Positions 33,401 through 40,789 of a stretch of DNA of 42,532 bases are shown piece by piece. Location of the stretch: positions 1 to 42,532 of the forward strand of contig CALCEM010000031.1 of assembly GCA_937900285.1 (NCBI GenBank). The letters are read 5' to 3'. This DNA comes from an uncultured Fretibacterium sp. (GTDB lineage Bacteria; Synergistota; Synergistia; Synergistales; Aminobacteriaceae). The notes beneath the pieces were generated by a model. The model did no database searches. It was given only the letters and a program-made list of their open reading frames with translations, and was not told the DNA's origin. Position numbers and translations under genes: made by a program. Each line of letters opens with the position of its first letter. Within the stretch, counting starts at the first letter, position 1.

Positions 33401-36332
33401 GAGCGCAAAAAAAATTAATTATCCAACTCGTGAAATTTCCGGAATAATTCAATGGGGTAAAGGCGGAGCAACTGACGCATTAACACGAGAAGTGACGAAT
33501 ATTGTCGCAAAAAATACAGGCTGGAAAATAAATTTACAAAACGTAACGGGCAACACCGGTTTTAATGGATTTAAACAGGTTTACGATTCCCCAGCGGACG
33601 GCTATACGCTTTTAATGGGAGCTGAGAACCCTTCAATTTATGACGCTCTCGAAATTGATGAATTAACGTATAAAGATTTTGACTGCATTTATTTAATTGG
33701 TTATGTTGCCCCCGGCGTAATGGTTTCGCCTAATTCAAGGTTTAATAATTTAACGGATTTAATCGAAGAAGCTAAGGCAAACCCCGAAACGATTAAACTC
33801 GCTTACACTGGTAAAGGCGGAGTCGGTTGGGTTGTAAATGCATTTTTCAGCGAAATTACAGGAGCAAAATTCCAGCTTGTACCATACAACAGCGGAACGT
33901 CTACAAAAAATGCAGTTATAAGCGGTGAGTGCGATTTTGCAATATGCTTGCTTCAGGAGGGCGTAGAAGATTCCAAAAAAGGTAACGTAAGATTTTTGAG
34001 CTTGATTACGTTTGATGAAGACCCGGACTTTCCCGGAGTTCCATCTATTACTAGCGAATATCCCGAATTTTTCCAGTATTTGCCGTGGGGAGCATTTTAC
34101 GGAGTTCATGTTAAAAAAGGAATTGACCCGGAAATTTTAAATATTTTAATGGACGAATATCAAAAAGCAGGAAATAATAAAGAGTTTCAAAATATGCTCA
34201 AAAAATATAAAGTTATTCCGCTTGGATATTCAGGACTTGAAGCGGCTAAATATATTTATACTTGGAGAGAAAATACAGTTGATGCGCTCGTAACCAGTGG
34301 AGCAGAAGGCGTTACGAACGTTCCGACAGATATTCCGGATGAAATTAAAAACGCTAAACCTGGAAGCAGATTCAACAGCACGCAATTAAATTCAATTTCA
34401 AATTTAAATTTAAATACTGGTTCTGGTTCTGCTTCAACGTTAAATTTTCCAAAACATGAAATAACGGGCATCGTTCAATGGGGTAAAGGTGGCGCGACGG
34501 ATATTTTAAACAGGGGAATTTCTGATATTGTTGCGAAAAATACCGGCTGGAAATTTAATATAAAAAATGTTCCCGGTGATGCTGGTGTGATTGGCACAAA
34601 ACAAGTTTACGATTTACCTGCCGATGGTCATACGCTATTAATGGCCGCCGAAAATCCTTCGACTTATGATGCTCTTGGAATTAGTGATGTGACGTTTAAA
34701 GATTTTAACTGCGTGCATTTAATCGGATATATTGCTCCTGTTGTTGTCGTTAACCCGGCTTCCAGATTTAACACGTTTAAAGACATAATAGACGAAGCTA
34801 AAGCAAACCCCGGAAGTATTACAATAGCTGACACTGGTAAAGGCGGAATCGGTTGGACTGCTAGCGCTTTCATAAACGAAATAACCGGCGCAAGATTTCA
34901 GCCAATGACTTACGAGAGCGGAACTGCTACAAAAAACGCCGTAATAAATGGCGAGTGTGATTTTGCAGTGTGTTTAATCTCTGAAGGGCTGGACGATTTT
35001 AAGAGCGGTAAAGCCAAAATGGTGAGCATAATTGCACTTGATAAAGATAAAGATTTCCCGGACGTTCCGACAATTGTTGAAGAATATCCCGAATTTTATA
35101 AATATCTGCCATGGGGAGGCTATTACGGAATATTTACAAAACGTGAAGTCGATCCGGAAATTTTTAATTTATTGGCTTCTGAATATTCAAAGGCTGCGCA
35201 GGATAATAATTTTAAAAATATGCTCAGTTCTTTAAAAGTTAATCAGCTTGGATATTCGGGAGCAGAGGCAGCAAAATATATTAATTCTACTCGCGCGACC
35301 ATCCTAGATGCGTTAATAACCAGCGGTGCAGAAGGTCTCTCACCAGTGGACGGCAGTTTTATGGATGAAAAACTAGAGGTGAATACTTCACGCCAGAATA
35401 CTGCTTCAAAACCTGTTCAAAATAAAAATAATACTGATTTTCCAGCGCGCGAAATTGATGGCGTAATACAATGGGGCGCAGGCGGAGTTACGGATATTTT
35501 GACGCGAGCAGTCACCGATCTGGCCTCAAAAAATCTCGCTAATAAAATAAAAATGCAAAACATCACTGGAAATTCCGGAGTGAACGGCCTCGAATATGTT
35601 TATAATAAAAATGCTGACGGTTATACGTTATTGCTTGGAGCTGAAAACCCTGCGTTATACGACAAATTAAATTTAAGCAACTTAACATATGAAAATTTTG
35701 AATGCGTTTATTTAATCGGAGATGTTACGGCCGGAATAATTGTTAATCCAAGTTCGAAATATTCAACGTTTAGAGAATTGATCGAGGACGCTAAATCTAA
35801 ACCTGGCCGAATAAAACTCGCTGCAACAGGTAAAGGCAGTGTAGGCTGGGTTGTTAATTCTTTCATAAAAGGAATAACTGGAGCTGAATTTAATTTAATT
35901 GATTATGACAGCAATGCTACAGCTGAGGAGGCTGTTGTAAATGGTGAGTGTGATTGTTCAGTTTGTTTATTACAGCAGGGAATCGAGGCACATAAACAGG
36001 GTAAAATAAAATATATAAGCCTGATAGCAATTGATAAAAATCTGGAATTACCTGAAGTGCGTCCAGTTGTAGATGAATATCCGGACTTTTTTATGTATTT
36101 GCCGTGGGGAACTTTTTACGGAATATTTGCCAAAAAAGGAACTAACCCGGAATATTTAAAAATTTTGGGTGATGCTTATACTCAAGCAGGAAATAATAAA
36201 GAGTTTCGCGACTTGTTAAAAAAATATAACGTGAATTATTTGGGATATACAGGAAAACAAGCGGCGGGATATATTTCAAATTGGCGCGGTAACACAGTCG
36301 ATGCATTAATAACAAGTGGAGCATTAGATTAA
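30495..36332 (+). CDS. Giant exported protein with six tandem TctC/Bug-type solute-binding domains
   Basis: 1945 residues from a TTG start with AGGAGGT 12 bases upstream. Signal peptide 1-24 (cleavage SAYA/E). Six repeats follow, starting at residues 26, 261, 618, 976, 1318 and 1649, each opening with (Y/F)P..(E/D)I.G, then GGATD-like and ADGYTLLMG-like motifs, DVTGAEF-like, and closing with YLPWG.FYGIF..K and W..NT.DALITSGA. These are the landmarks of tripartite tricarboxylate transporter binding proteins (Bug/TctC), normally about 300 residues and single. Repeat 1 lacks about 100 residues of the second lobe and its GGATD motif. Linkers are low-complexity (EEY repeats near 236-250; Lys-rich; Asn/Lys/Glu-rich). 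No TctA or TctB is in the window. The stop is followed directly by the antiporter-subunit gene. The exact ligand(s) are unknown. Confidence 0.85.
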   Translation: MKRPATLLLTIFLSFTIFINSAYAEYPEREITGIIHFNSSGIESAYLKEFVHMLEKNLNQTLSIWAFSGQANSPAINYLKNSPADGYAFYIGPERANLKDNNNPLDFSEYECIYLMGEFTEGILIAPESGRMSLQALRAEPKNFKYLPYGALYGVYVKKGTPKNIIARLGEAFKKSGDGSNLKSSFEKNNINFLDLIADEAQNYVLSWRGGNFSKLIAGFGENVQNANIKNNYKNDEYEEYEEYEEYEEEQITEPKAEKGYPEYDINGVVIMSKGGATDKITRPVSEIAAKNLGIKMNINNIPGESGAIGMRYAYESPSDGYNLLMGGENSTLLDKLGISPLSYGNFDCIYLIGEAANGIIVDSNSRYFSFRELIEDAKANPLKVRCGISGVGSAGWAFCSFIKDVTGAELQQVNYANGVQAIKAMKNGEIDCSICLLEHAIKSYEQGDIRFLTVITPEDEPFVPNVRPIVQYYPEFYKYLPWGSFYGIFVKKDVDPEIIKKLTEAYIKAGQSSEFQEILKREHVKFLGYSGKQANDYISNWRGNTIDGLITSGADVLTDSVPSLPPLPKDLKIPEPKIHKAQESQSQPVKKIVKKKRKKAGANLNPQVEKNNNNNKYPAHEITGLIQWNKGGATDILTRQISEIAAQNLGQKIIFKNVGGLSGAYGTRYVNESDSDGYTLLLGSEHTAIHDRIGISKLNYENFKTIYLIGESPTGLFVNSDSNYNTIQELIDYARSNPKKLKCAITEAGGVAWGITALLKDVTGAEFDLKIYENGRKCTQAVISNDCDLAITYMQHSILYHRNGTIKYLTLFSLDPDPEIPELNPVADDYPEFYKYLPFGAFYGIFVNKDTDPEIIKILTDAYTKAGNDENFKAKLLNQKIKFLGLTGQKADEYISSWRSNTIDALITGGFEGLTDGFDGLPDYPANITPPVKNVKVAQNNKPRKNSQDKSENKNESKSENKNENKNTSAKKINYPTREISGIIQWGKGGATDALTREVTNIVAKNTGWKINLQNVTGNTGFNGFKQVYDSPADGYTLLMGAENPSIYDALEIDELTYKDFDCIYLIGYVAPGVMVSPNSRFNNLTDLIEEAKANPETIKLAYTGKGGVGWVVNAFFSEITGAKFQLVPYNSGTSTKNAVISGECDFAICLLQEGVEDSKKGNVRFLSLITFDEDPDFPGVPSITSEYPEFFQYLPWGAFYGVHVKKGIDPEILNILMDEYQKAGNNKEFQNMLKKYKVIPLGYSGLEAAKYIYTWRENTVDALVTSGAEGVTNVPTDIPDEIKNAKPGSRFNSTQLNSISNLNLNTGSGSASTLNFPKHEITGIVQWGKGGATDILNRGISDIVAKNTGWKFNIKNVPGDAGVIGTKQVYDLPADGHTLLMAAENPSTYDALGISDVTFKDFNCVHLIGYIAPVVVVNPASRFNTFKDIIDEAKANPGSITIADTGKGGIGWTASAFINEITGARFQPMTYESGTATKNAVINGECDFAVCLISEGLDDFKSGKAKMVSIIALDKDKDFPDVPTIVEEYPEFYKYLPWGGYYGIFTKREVDPEIFNLLASEYSKAAQDNNFKNMLSSLKVNQLGYSGAEAAKYINSTRATILDALITSGAEGLSPVDGSFMDEKLEVNTSRQNTASKPVQNKNNTDFPAREIDGVIQWGAGGVTDILTRAVTDLASKNLANKIKMQNITGNSGVNGLEYVYNKNADGYTLLLGAENPALYDKLNLSNLTYENFECVYLIGDVTAGIIVNPSSKYSTFRELIEDAKSKPGRIKLAATGKGSVGWVVNSFIKGITGAEFNLIDYDSNATAEEAVVNGECDCSVCLLQQGIEAHKQGKIKYISLIAIDKNLELPEVRPVVDEYPDFFMYLPWGTFYGIFAKKGTNPEYLKILGDAYTQAGNNKEFRDLLKKYNVNYLGYTGKQAAGYISNWRGNTVDALITSGALD
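31203..31252 (+). repeat. Short tandem repeat encoding an EEY linker
   Basis: About four and a half copies of a 9-base unit (GAAGAATAC/T) in frame, encoding an acidic Glu-Glu-Tyr run that joins the first (shortened) and second binding domains of the giant protein. Slippage here would change length in steps of three residues without a frameshift. Confidence 0.75.
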
Positions 36333-38297
36333 ATGAGCAAAAGATTTGTATTAATATTTTTAACCCTCTGGCCATTTGTCGGAGGGATATTGAGTTTTAT
36401 TATTGGGAAATTTAATAAATATTTTCGTGATTATTTTGCTGACATAATTTGTTTAATTGAACTCGCGATAATTTCGAGCTGTTACGAATTAATCGGGGCT
36501 GAAATTTCTTTAAATAAAATCTGCGGACTAGGATTAAATTTTAAGCTTGATGGATTCAGGTTTATATATTGCGTAATAATTTCGTTTATGTGGAGCATGA
36601 CGACAATATTTTCACATGAATATTTAGAGCATCACCGCAATCGAAACAGATATTATTTATATGTATTATTCACGTTTGGTTCAATTATCGGAGTATTTTT
36701 GTCAGCTGATTTATTTACGACATTTATATTTTTTGAAATGATGTCATTATTTTCGTACGTAATGGTAGCGCAGGATGAAACGCACGAGGCTGAATTTGCT
36801 GCACAAAGTTATTTGACAATTGCAATAATTGGAGGGCTAGCAACATTAACGGGATTAATATTTTTATATGCGCAGGCTGGTACGCTTGAAATTGAAAAAT
36901 TAAAATTAATAGACGTTCCGAATAAAATAAATTTATATATTTCCGGAGTATTAATATTTTCTGGTTTCGCTGCGAAGGCTGCAATATTTCCCGCGCATAT
37001 CTGGTTACCGACTGCGCACACTGCTGCTCCAGCTCCTTCGAGTGCATTATTATCGGGATTATTAACGAAGTCGGGATTATTTGGGATTTTAGTTTTAAGT
37101 TCAGGAATATTTCTGCATGATAAAAAGTGGGGATTATTTTTATTAATTTTGGCGTTAATAACGATGATACTCGGTGCAGTTTTAGCAGTATTTTCAGTGA
37201 ACATAAAAAGGACTTTAGCATGTTCATCGATGTCGCAGCTTGGATTTATTTTAATTGGAATTTCGATGCAGTGTTTTTTAGGTCGTGAAAATGATCTAGC
37301 AGTACGCGGAACAATTTTATATATGGTTGGTCATTCGCTTATAAAATTAATATTATTTTTGTGCGCTGGAGTAGTTCACATGAACACGCATAAATTAAAT
37401 TTAAATGATATTCGTGGATTTGGACGCGGGAAAAAAGTTTTTTTATTTGCGTTTGTAATTGGCGGACTTGGTTTAATGGGATTTCCTTTTTTAAATGGTT
37501 ATCTCGGCAAAACTTTAATACACGAGAGCATAATTGAATATATAAACGAATTAGCGGAGGGGACTGCTTCATTTAAATTTATGAGCGCAGGAATTGAAAG
37601 ATTTATATTTCAGGTTATAGAATGGCTGTTTTTAATTTCGGGTGGCTTAACGGTTTCATATGTTCTCAAATTATTTGTAATATTGTTCATTGCTGAACCT
37701 TCAAAGGAGATGCACATTAAAAATAAATATATTTCGTTCGGGAATGCTTTAATATTAATAATTTCGGCTTTAATTCTGCCAATAATAGGATTTTTCCCGT
37801 ATGCTGTGGCTGACAAAATAGCATTTATTTCAAATAATTTTATGAACGGTCCGGAGCATCATCATTTTGTAGAATATTTTTCAGCTGAAAATATTGAGGG
37901 TGCTGTGATCTCTTTAATAATTGGAACGTCAATATATTTTTTTACGATCAAAGATTATTTAATGACTCGCAATAATTATGAATGTTTAGACTTATGGCCG
38001 GTTAATTGGAATCTTGAGACAAAAATTTTCAGGCCGTTATTAGGGTCGGTATTGCCGTTTATCGGGGCGTTAATAGCACGGTTGACGGATTTTATAACAG
38101 CTGAGCCGGTGAGCTGGATTTTATCGGGAGCATCGAAAATTAAATTTATAAATCCTCCTGAAGATTTAGATTTTGGATATTATCAGGAAGAATCTAAGGA
38201 TGAAACGGCCGGGATATTATTGCCGTCGAGTTTGGCATATGGCTTAATGACTTTTGCAATCGGGTTATTATTTGTAATAGGTTACATGATGTTATAA
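36333..38297 (+). CDS. Proton-conducting membrane subunit of complex I/Mrp/hydrogenase type (NuoL/M/MrpD-like)
   Basis: 654 residues with about 14-16 hydrophobic helices. The core matches the antiporter-like subunit family: a conserved Glu in FFEMMSLFSYVMV (about residue 132), SGFAAKAAIFPAHIWLPTAHTAAPAPSSALLSG with the key Lys in KAAIFP and the His-Trp-Leu-Pro motif, and a later GHSLIKLILFLCAGVV. Such subunits move H+ or Na+ in NADH dehydrogenases, Mrp antiporters and membrane hydrogenases, normally within large operons. Here no other subunit is present, and the ATG abuts the stop of the hexa-binding-domain gene (TAA then ATG), so the two are probably translated together. It ends at a strong terminator. 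Confidence 0.9.
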   Translation: MSKRFVLIFLTLWPFVGGILSFIIGKFNKYFRDYFADIICLIELAIISSCYELIGAEISLNKICGLGLNFKLDGFRFIYCVIISFMWSMTTIFSHEYLEHHRNRNRYYLYVLFTFGSIIGVFLSADLFTTFIFFEMMSLFSYVMVAQDETHEAEFAAQSYLTIAIIGGLATLTGLIFLYAQAGTLEIEKLKLIDVPNKINLYISGVLIFSGFAAKAAIFPAHIWLPTAHTAAPAPSSALLSGLLTKSGLFGILVLSSGIFLHDKKWGLFLLILALITMILGAVLAVFSVNIKRTLACSSMSQLGFILIGISMQCFLGRENDLAVRGTILYMVGHSLIKLILFLCAGVVHMNTHKLNLNDIRGFGRGKKVFLFAFVIGGLGLMGFPFLNGYLGKTLIHESIIEYINELAEGTASFKFMSAGIERFIFQVIEWLFLISGGLTVSYVLKLFVILFIAEPSKEMHIKNKYISFGNALILIISALILPIIGFFPYAVADKIAFISNNFMNGPEHHHFVEYFSAENIEGAVISLIIGTSIYFFTIKDYLMTRNNYECLDLWPVNWNLETKIFRPLLGSVLPFIGALIARLTDFITAEPVSWILSGASKIKFINPPEDLDFGYYQEESKDETAGILLPSSLAYGLMTFAIGLLFVIGYMML

Positions 38298-38304
38298 AAA
38301 AAAT

Positions 38305-38389
38305 ATGCAGGCTTCGGAAAAATTATTATTTAATATTTATTATCTAAAATTTAAACGAGGTCTGCATGCAAATTTTATTTTTATTTTTT
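38305..38389 (+). terminator. Strong terminator between convergent genes
   Basis: Arms 38305-38316 and 38356-38367 form 12 continuous pairs (two G-T), followed on the plus strand by AAATTTTATTTTTATTTTTT. On the minus strand a T run (complement of 38297-38304) also follows, so it may act both ways. The right arm lies within the last codons of the minus-strand FtsZ-like gene. Confidence 0.85.
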
Positions 38390-39024
38390 GTGTAATTTGT
38401 TTGATTTAAAATCGCAATTACCGTAATTTTGAACCATTGCCCAAAATCTTCATCGATAATATGCCCCCATAAAATATCAACGTCAGGATTTGCACAACTT
38501 TCAATAATTCCGGCAGCTTCGGTCATTTCGTTTAAACTTACGTTTGAGCCGGTTGTAATGTTTATTAAAATTTTTTTCGCGTTGTCGAGCTTTAAATTTT
38601 GTAATGCTTCATTTGTAGCAAGTTGAGCGCGGTCAATTTTATTACTGCAACCTGTGCCGACTATTATTTTACCGGCCTTTTTAAAAACTTCGGCGACATC
38701 ATCAAATTCAATTTTCACGAAGCCATCACAATTTATTAAATCCGTTATAGCCCGAATTATATTAACTGGCTCGTCCTTATCATCAGTTGTTAGCCATGCA
38801 TCTACGGCCTTTTTAAAATTAATCGGTATACCTTTGGGAGCAATTCCGATCGTCAAAATATTATGTAATTTTGCAACGTCAGCGACTTTCATTGCGTTTT
38901 GATAATCGCTTTCTGGAAATATAAATATTAAATCGCTCTCCAAAATTTCAGCAGAATTTGAGCCGGAAATATTTTTTACGTCCTTTATATTTAAATTATC
39001 TGCACCAGCTATGGAAATATTCAT
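38344..39024 (-). CDS. Divergent FtsZ-like protein lacking the GTP-binding signature
   Basis: 226 residues with a proper ribosome binding site (GGAGG, 12 bases before ATG), so it is not a 5'-truncated remnant. Residues about 84-206 match the C-terminal half of FtsZ: VNIIRAITDLI (helix H7 region), GFVKIEFDDVAEVFKKAG at the T7 loop, RAQLATNEALQNLKLDNAKKILINITTG and SLNEMTEAAGIIESCANPDVDILWGHIIDEDFGQWFKITVIA. The first 80 residues correspond only to the end of the nucleotide domain; the tubulin signature GGGTGTG is absent. The catalytic T7 pattern N-x-D-x-x-D reads K104-E106-D109. It lacks the conserved FtsZ C-terminal tail. It may be a non-GTPase partner or inhibitor of FtsZ. The neighbour rlmN is not functionally related. 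Confidence 0.72.
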   Translation of the reverse strand: MNISIAGADNLNIKDVKNISGSNSAEILESDLIFIFPESDYQNAMKVADVAKLHNILTIGIAPKGIPINFKKAVDAWLTTDDKDEPVNIIRAITDLINCDGFVKIEFDDVAEVFKKAGKIIVGTGCSNKIDRAQLATNEALQNLKLDNAKKILINITTGSNVSLNEMTEAAGIIESCANPDVDILWGHIIDEDFGQWFKITVIAILNQTNYTKNKNKICMQTSFKF

Positions 39025-39062
39025 TTTTTAATTATGCCTCCCGTAAAATTTTTATTTAATTT

Positions 39063-40091
39063 TTATTGCTTATTATTTCCTGCTAATTGTCCGCACGCCG
39101 CCATAATATCAGAACCGCGTTCACGACGTAATTCAAATTCAATATTTAACTCGCGCAACACCGCCATAAAATTTTTTACACGGCTTTCATCAGAACGTTT
39201 TAATTCTGGTCTGGATGGAATTGCATTAAACGGAATTAAATTTATATAAGGCTCTAAACCATCAAGCAACGCAGCTAATTCATAAGCATTTTCCGGAAAA
39301 TCATTAACCCGGTCTATTAAAGCGTATTCGATCGTAATTCTTTCACCAGTTTTTGAGCGATAAAATTTTAAAGCGTTCGCCAATTTTTGAACGGGATAAT
39401 TATTATTAGCGACTGGCATTAATTTATTTCGTAAAATATCATTCGGAGCATGTAACGAAACCGAAAGCCTCACAGGAATTTCAAAACCTGTTAAATCCTC
39501 TATGCCTGGAATTATTCCGCACGTTGAAATTGTAATATGCCGCGCTCCTAAATTCCGCATTTTTTTATCGTTTAAAATTCTGATCACTTTAAATAAATTT
39601 TCCTCGTTTAAAAACGGTTCGCCCATTCCCATAAAAACAATATTATTTATGTCAGCTTTATTAAATTTTTCCATCATTAAGAACTGTCCTAAAATTTCAC
39701 CCTGCGTTAAATTCCGTTTGAATCCATTTGCACCAGTCTCACAAAATATACATTTCATTGGGCATCCGGCCTGAGTCGAAATGCAAGCGGTTTTATAATT
39801 TCCGTGATCGAGTAAAACGCTTTCAACGCGATTATTATTATTTAATTGCCATAAAAATTTTTTAGTTCCGTCGCGGGATTTTAATTGCTTAATCAAAACG
39901 GGCAGACTCATTAAAATATTTCCGCTTAATTTATCGCGTAATTCTTTAGATAAATTGCTCATGTCATGATAATTAAATATTTTTTTCGCGTATATCCATT
40001 GACATAATTGATCGGCTCTGAATTTAGGTTCATTCCATTTTAAAAATATTTCCTGTAAACCTTCTCTCGACATTTCTAAAGCGTCATTCAT
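39063..40091 (-). CDS. rlmN: 23S rRNA/tRNA adenine-C2 methyltransferase RlmN
   Basis: A 342-residue radical-SAM enzyme that methylates A2503 of 23S rRNA and A37 of some tRNAs. The [4Fe-4S] cluster cysteines are C110, C114 and C117 in CPMKCIFCETG. The two methyl-transfer cysteines are C103 (TACISTQAG) and C333 (AACGQL) near the C-terminus. GMGEPFLNEENLF and SLHAPND are the SAM-binding landmarks. GGAGGG lies about 16 bases before the ATG. The FtsZ-like gene follows after 38 bases with its own Shine-Dalgarno. It could also be transcribed alone. Confidence 0.96.
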   Translation of the reverse strand: MNDALEMSREGLQEIFLKWNEPKFRADQLCQWIYAKKIFNYHDMSNLSKELRDKLSGNILMSLPVLIKQLKSRDGTKKFLWQLNNNNRVESVLLDHGNYKTACISTQAGCPMKCIFCETGANGFKRNLTQGEILGQFLMMEKFNKADINNIVFMGMGEPFLNEENLFKVIRILNDKKMRNLGARHITISTCGIIPGIEDLTGFEIPVRLSVSLHAPNDILRNKLMPVANNNYPVQKLANALKFYRSKTGERITIEYALIDRVNDFPENAYELAALLDGLEPYINLIPFNAIPSRPELKRSDESRVKNFMAVLRELNIEFELRRERGSDIMAACGQLAGNNKQ

Positions 40092-40213
40092 ATTAAAAAA
40101 ATTTTTACCCTCCGTTAAAATTAAAATAAATTATATTAAATTCTCATGAAAAATCTTCCAGAATTATTTTTTATTCTTATTATAATTTTACGTCATGGCC
40201 GGAAATTGCTTTT

Positions 40214-40242
40214 ATAAAAAAAAACCGGGATTTTACTCCCGG
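40214..40242 (-). terminator. Intrinsic terminator of the 40293-40712 gene
   Basis: CCGGGA and TCCCGG (40225-40230 and 40237-40242) form a perfect six-pair stem with a six-base loop, followed on the minus strand by TTTTTTTTT. The remainder of 40092-40292 shows no gene; it includes one CATGGCCGG copy at 40194-40202. Confidence 0.92.
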
Positions 40243-40292
40243 CATAAAACTTAAAATAAATTTTTAAATCGTCAAATTATTTAATTATTTAT

Positions 40293-40712
40293 TTATTTAA
40301 TCGCTATTGAATCCATCATCGCTGTTAATTCTGATGCAGCATTATCAGCACCAGTTACTACGATCAAAATATAATTTTTGTCATCACCAGAAATTAACGC
40401 TTCAGAATTTCCAAAATTAAACGTCCAATCTCCGTCAAATGTTCCGCCTTTAATTTGAGTCGGTTCAGTTCCGTTTAATTCTTTTGCGTAAGCCGTCGCC
40501 AGATCATGAATTGAAACGCCTTCATTTGTCTCAAGAGTAACGCTCATTGAAGCAGAACTATCATTTTTTACTATTCCTACCGTTGTGCCGTCCTGAGTAG
40601 CTGTCCAACCGGCTGGCACATCAATTACTAAACTTCCAAACTCCTGTACACCTGCAAACGCGCTAACAGAAATTAATAACGCAAATACTAACGCTAAACT
40701 TAATTTTTTCAT
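40293..40712 (-). CDS. Small exported protein of unknown function
   Basis: 139 residues with a clear signal peptide (MKKLSLALVFALLISVSAFA, cleavage before G21). The mature part, GSLVIDVPAGWTATQDGTTVGIVKND, then SMSVTLE and IHDLATAYAKELNG, resembles the beta-sandwich of PsbP/DUF1795-like secreted proteins, where a short sheet is followed by a paired helix. I cannot give a specific function. GGAGGT lies 11 bases before the ATG, and a perfect terminator follows, so it is a compact monocistronic unit of a periplasmic or surface protein that may be abundantly made. Confidence 0.75.
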   Translation of the reverse strand: MKKLSLALVFALLISVSAFAGVQEFGSLVIDVPAGWTATQDGTTVGIVKNDSSASMSVTLETNEGVSIHDLATAYAKELNGTEPTQIKGGTFDGDWTFNFGNSEALISGDDKNYILIVVTGADNAASELTAMMDSIAIK

Positions 40713-40789
40713 GTTACAAAAATACCTCCGCTTTATAGATTTATTTTTTTTCCGGGCAAAATAAATTAATTATTTATTTCACACAGAAT

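Noticed and set aside
40732..40759. Promoter TTGCCC-16-TATAAA for the small exported protein
   Set aside because: The spacing is right, but the transcription start would fall inside the GGAGGT ribosome binding site, leaving no usable leader.
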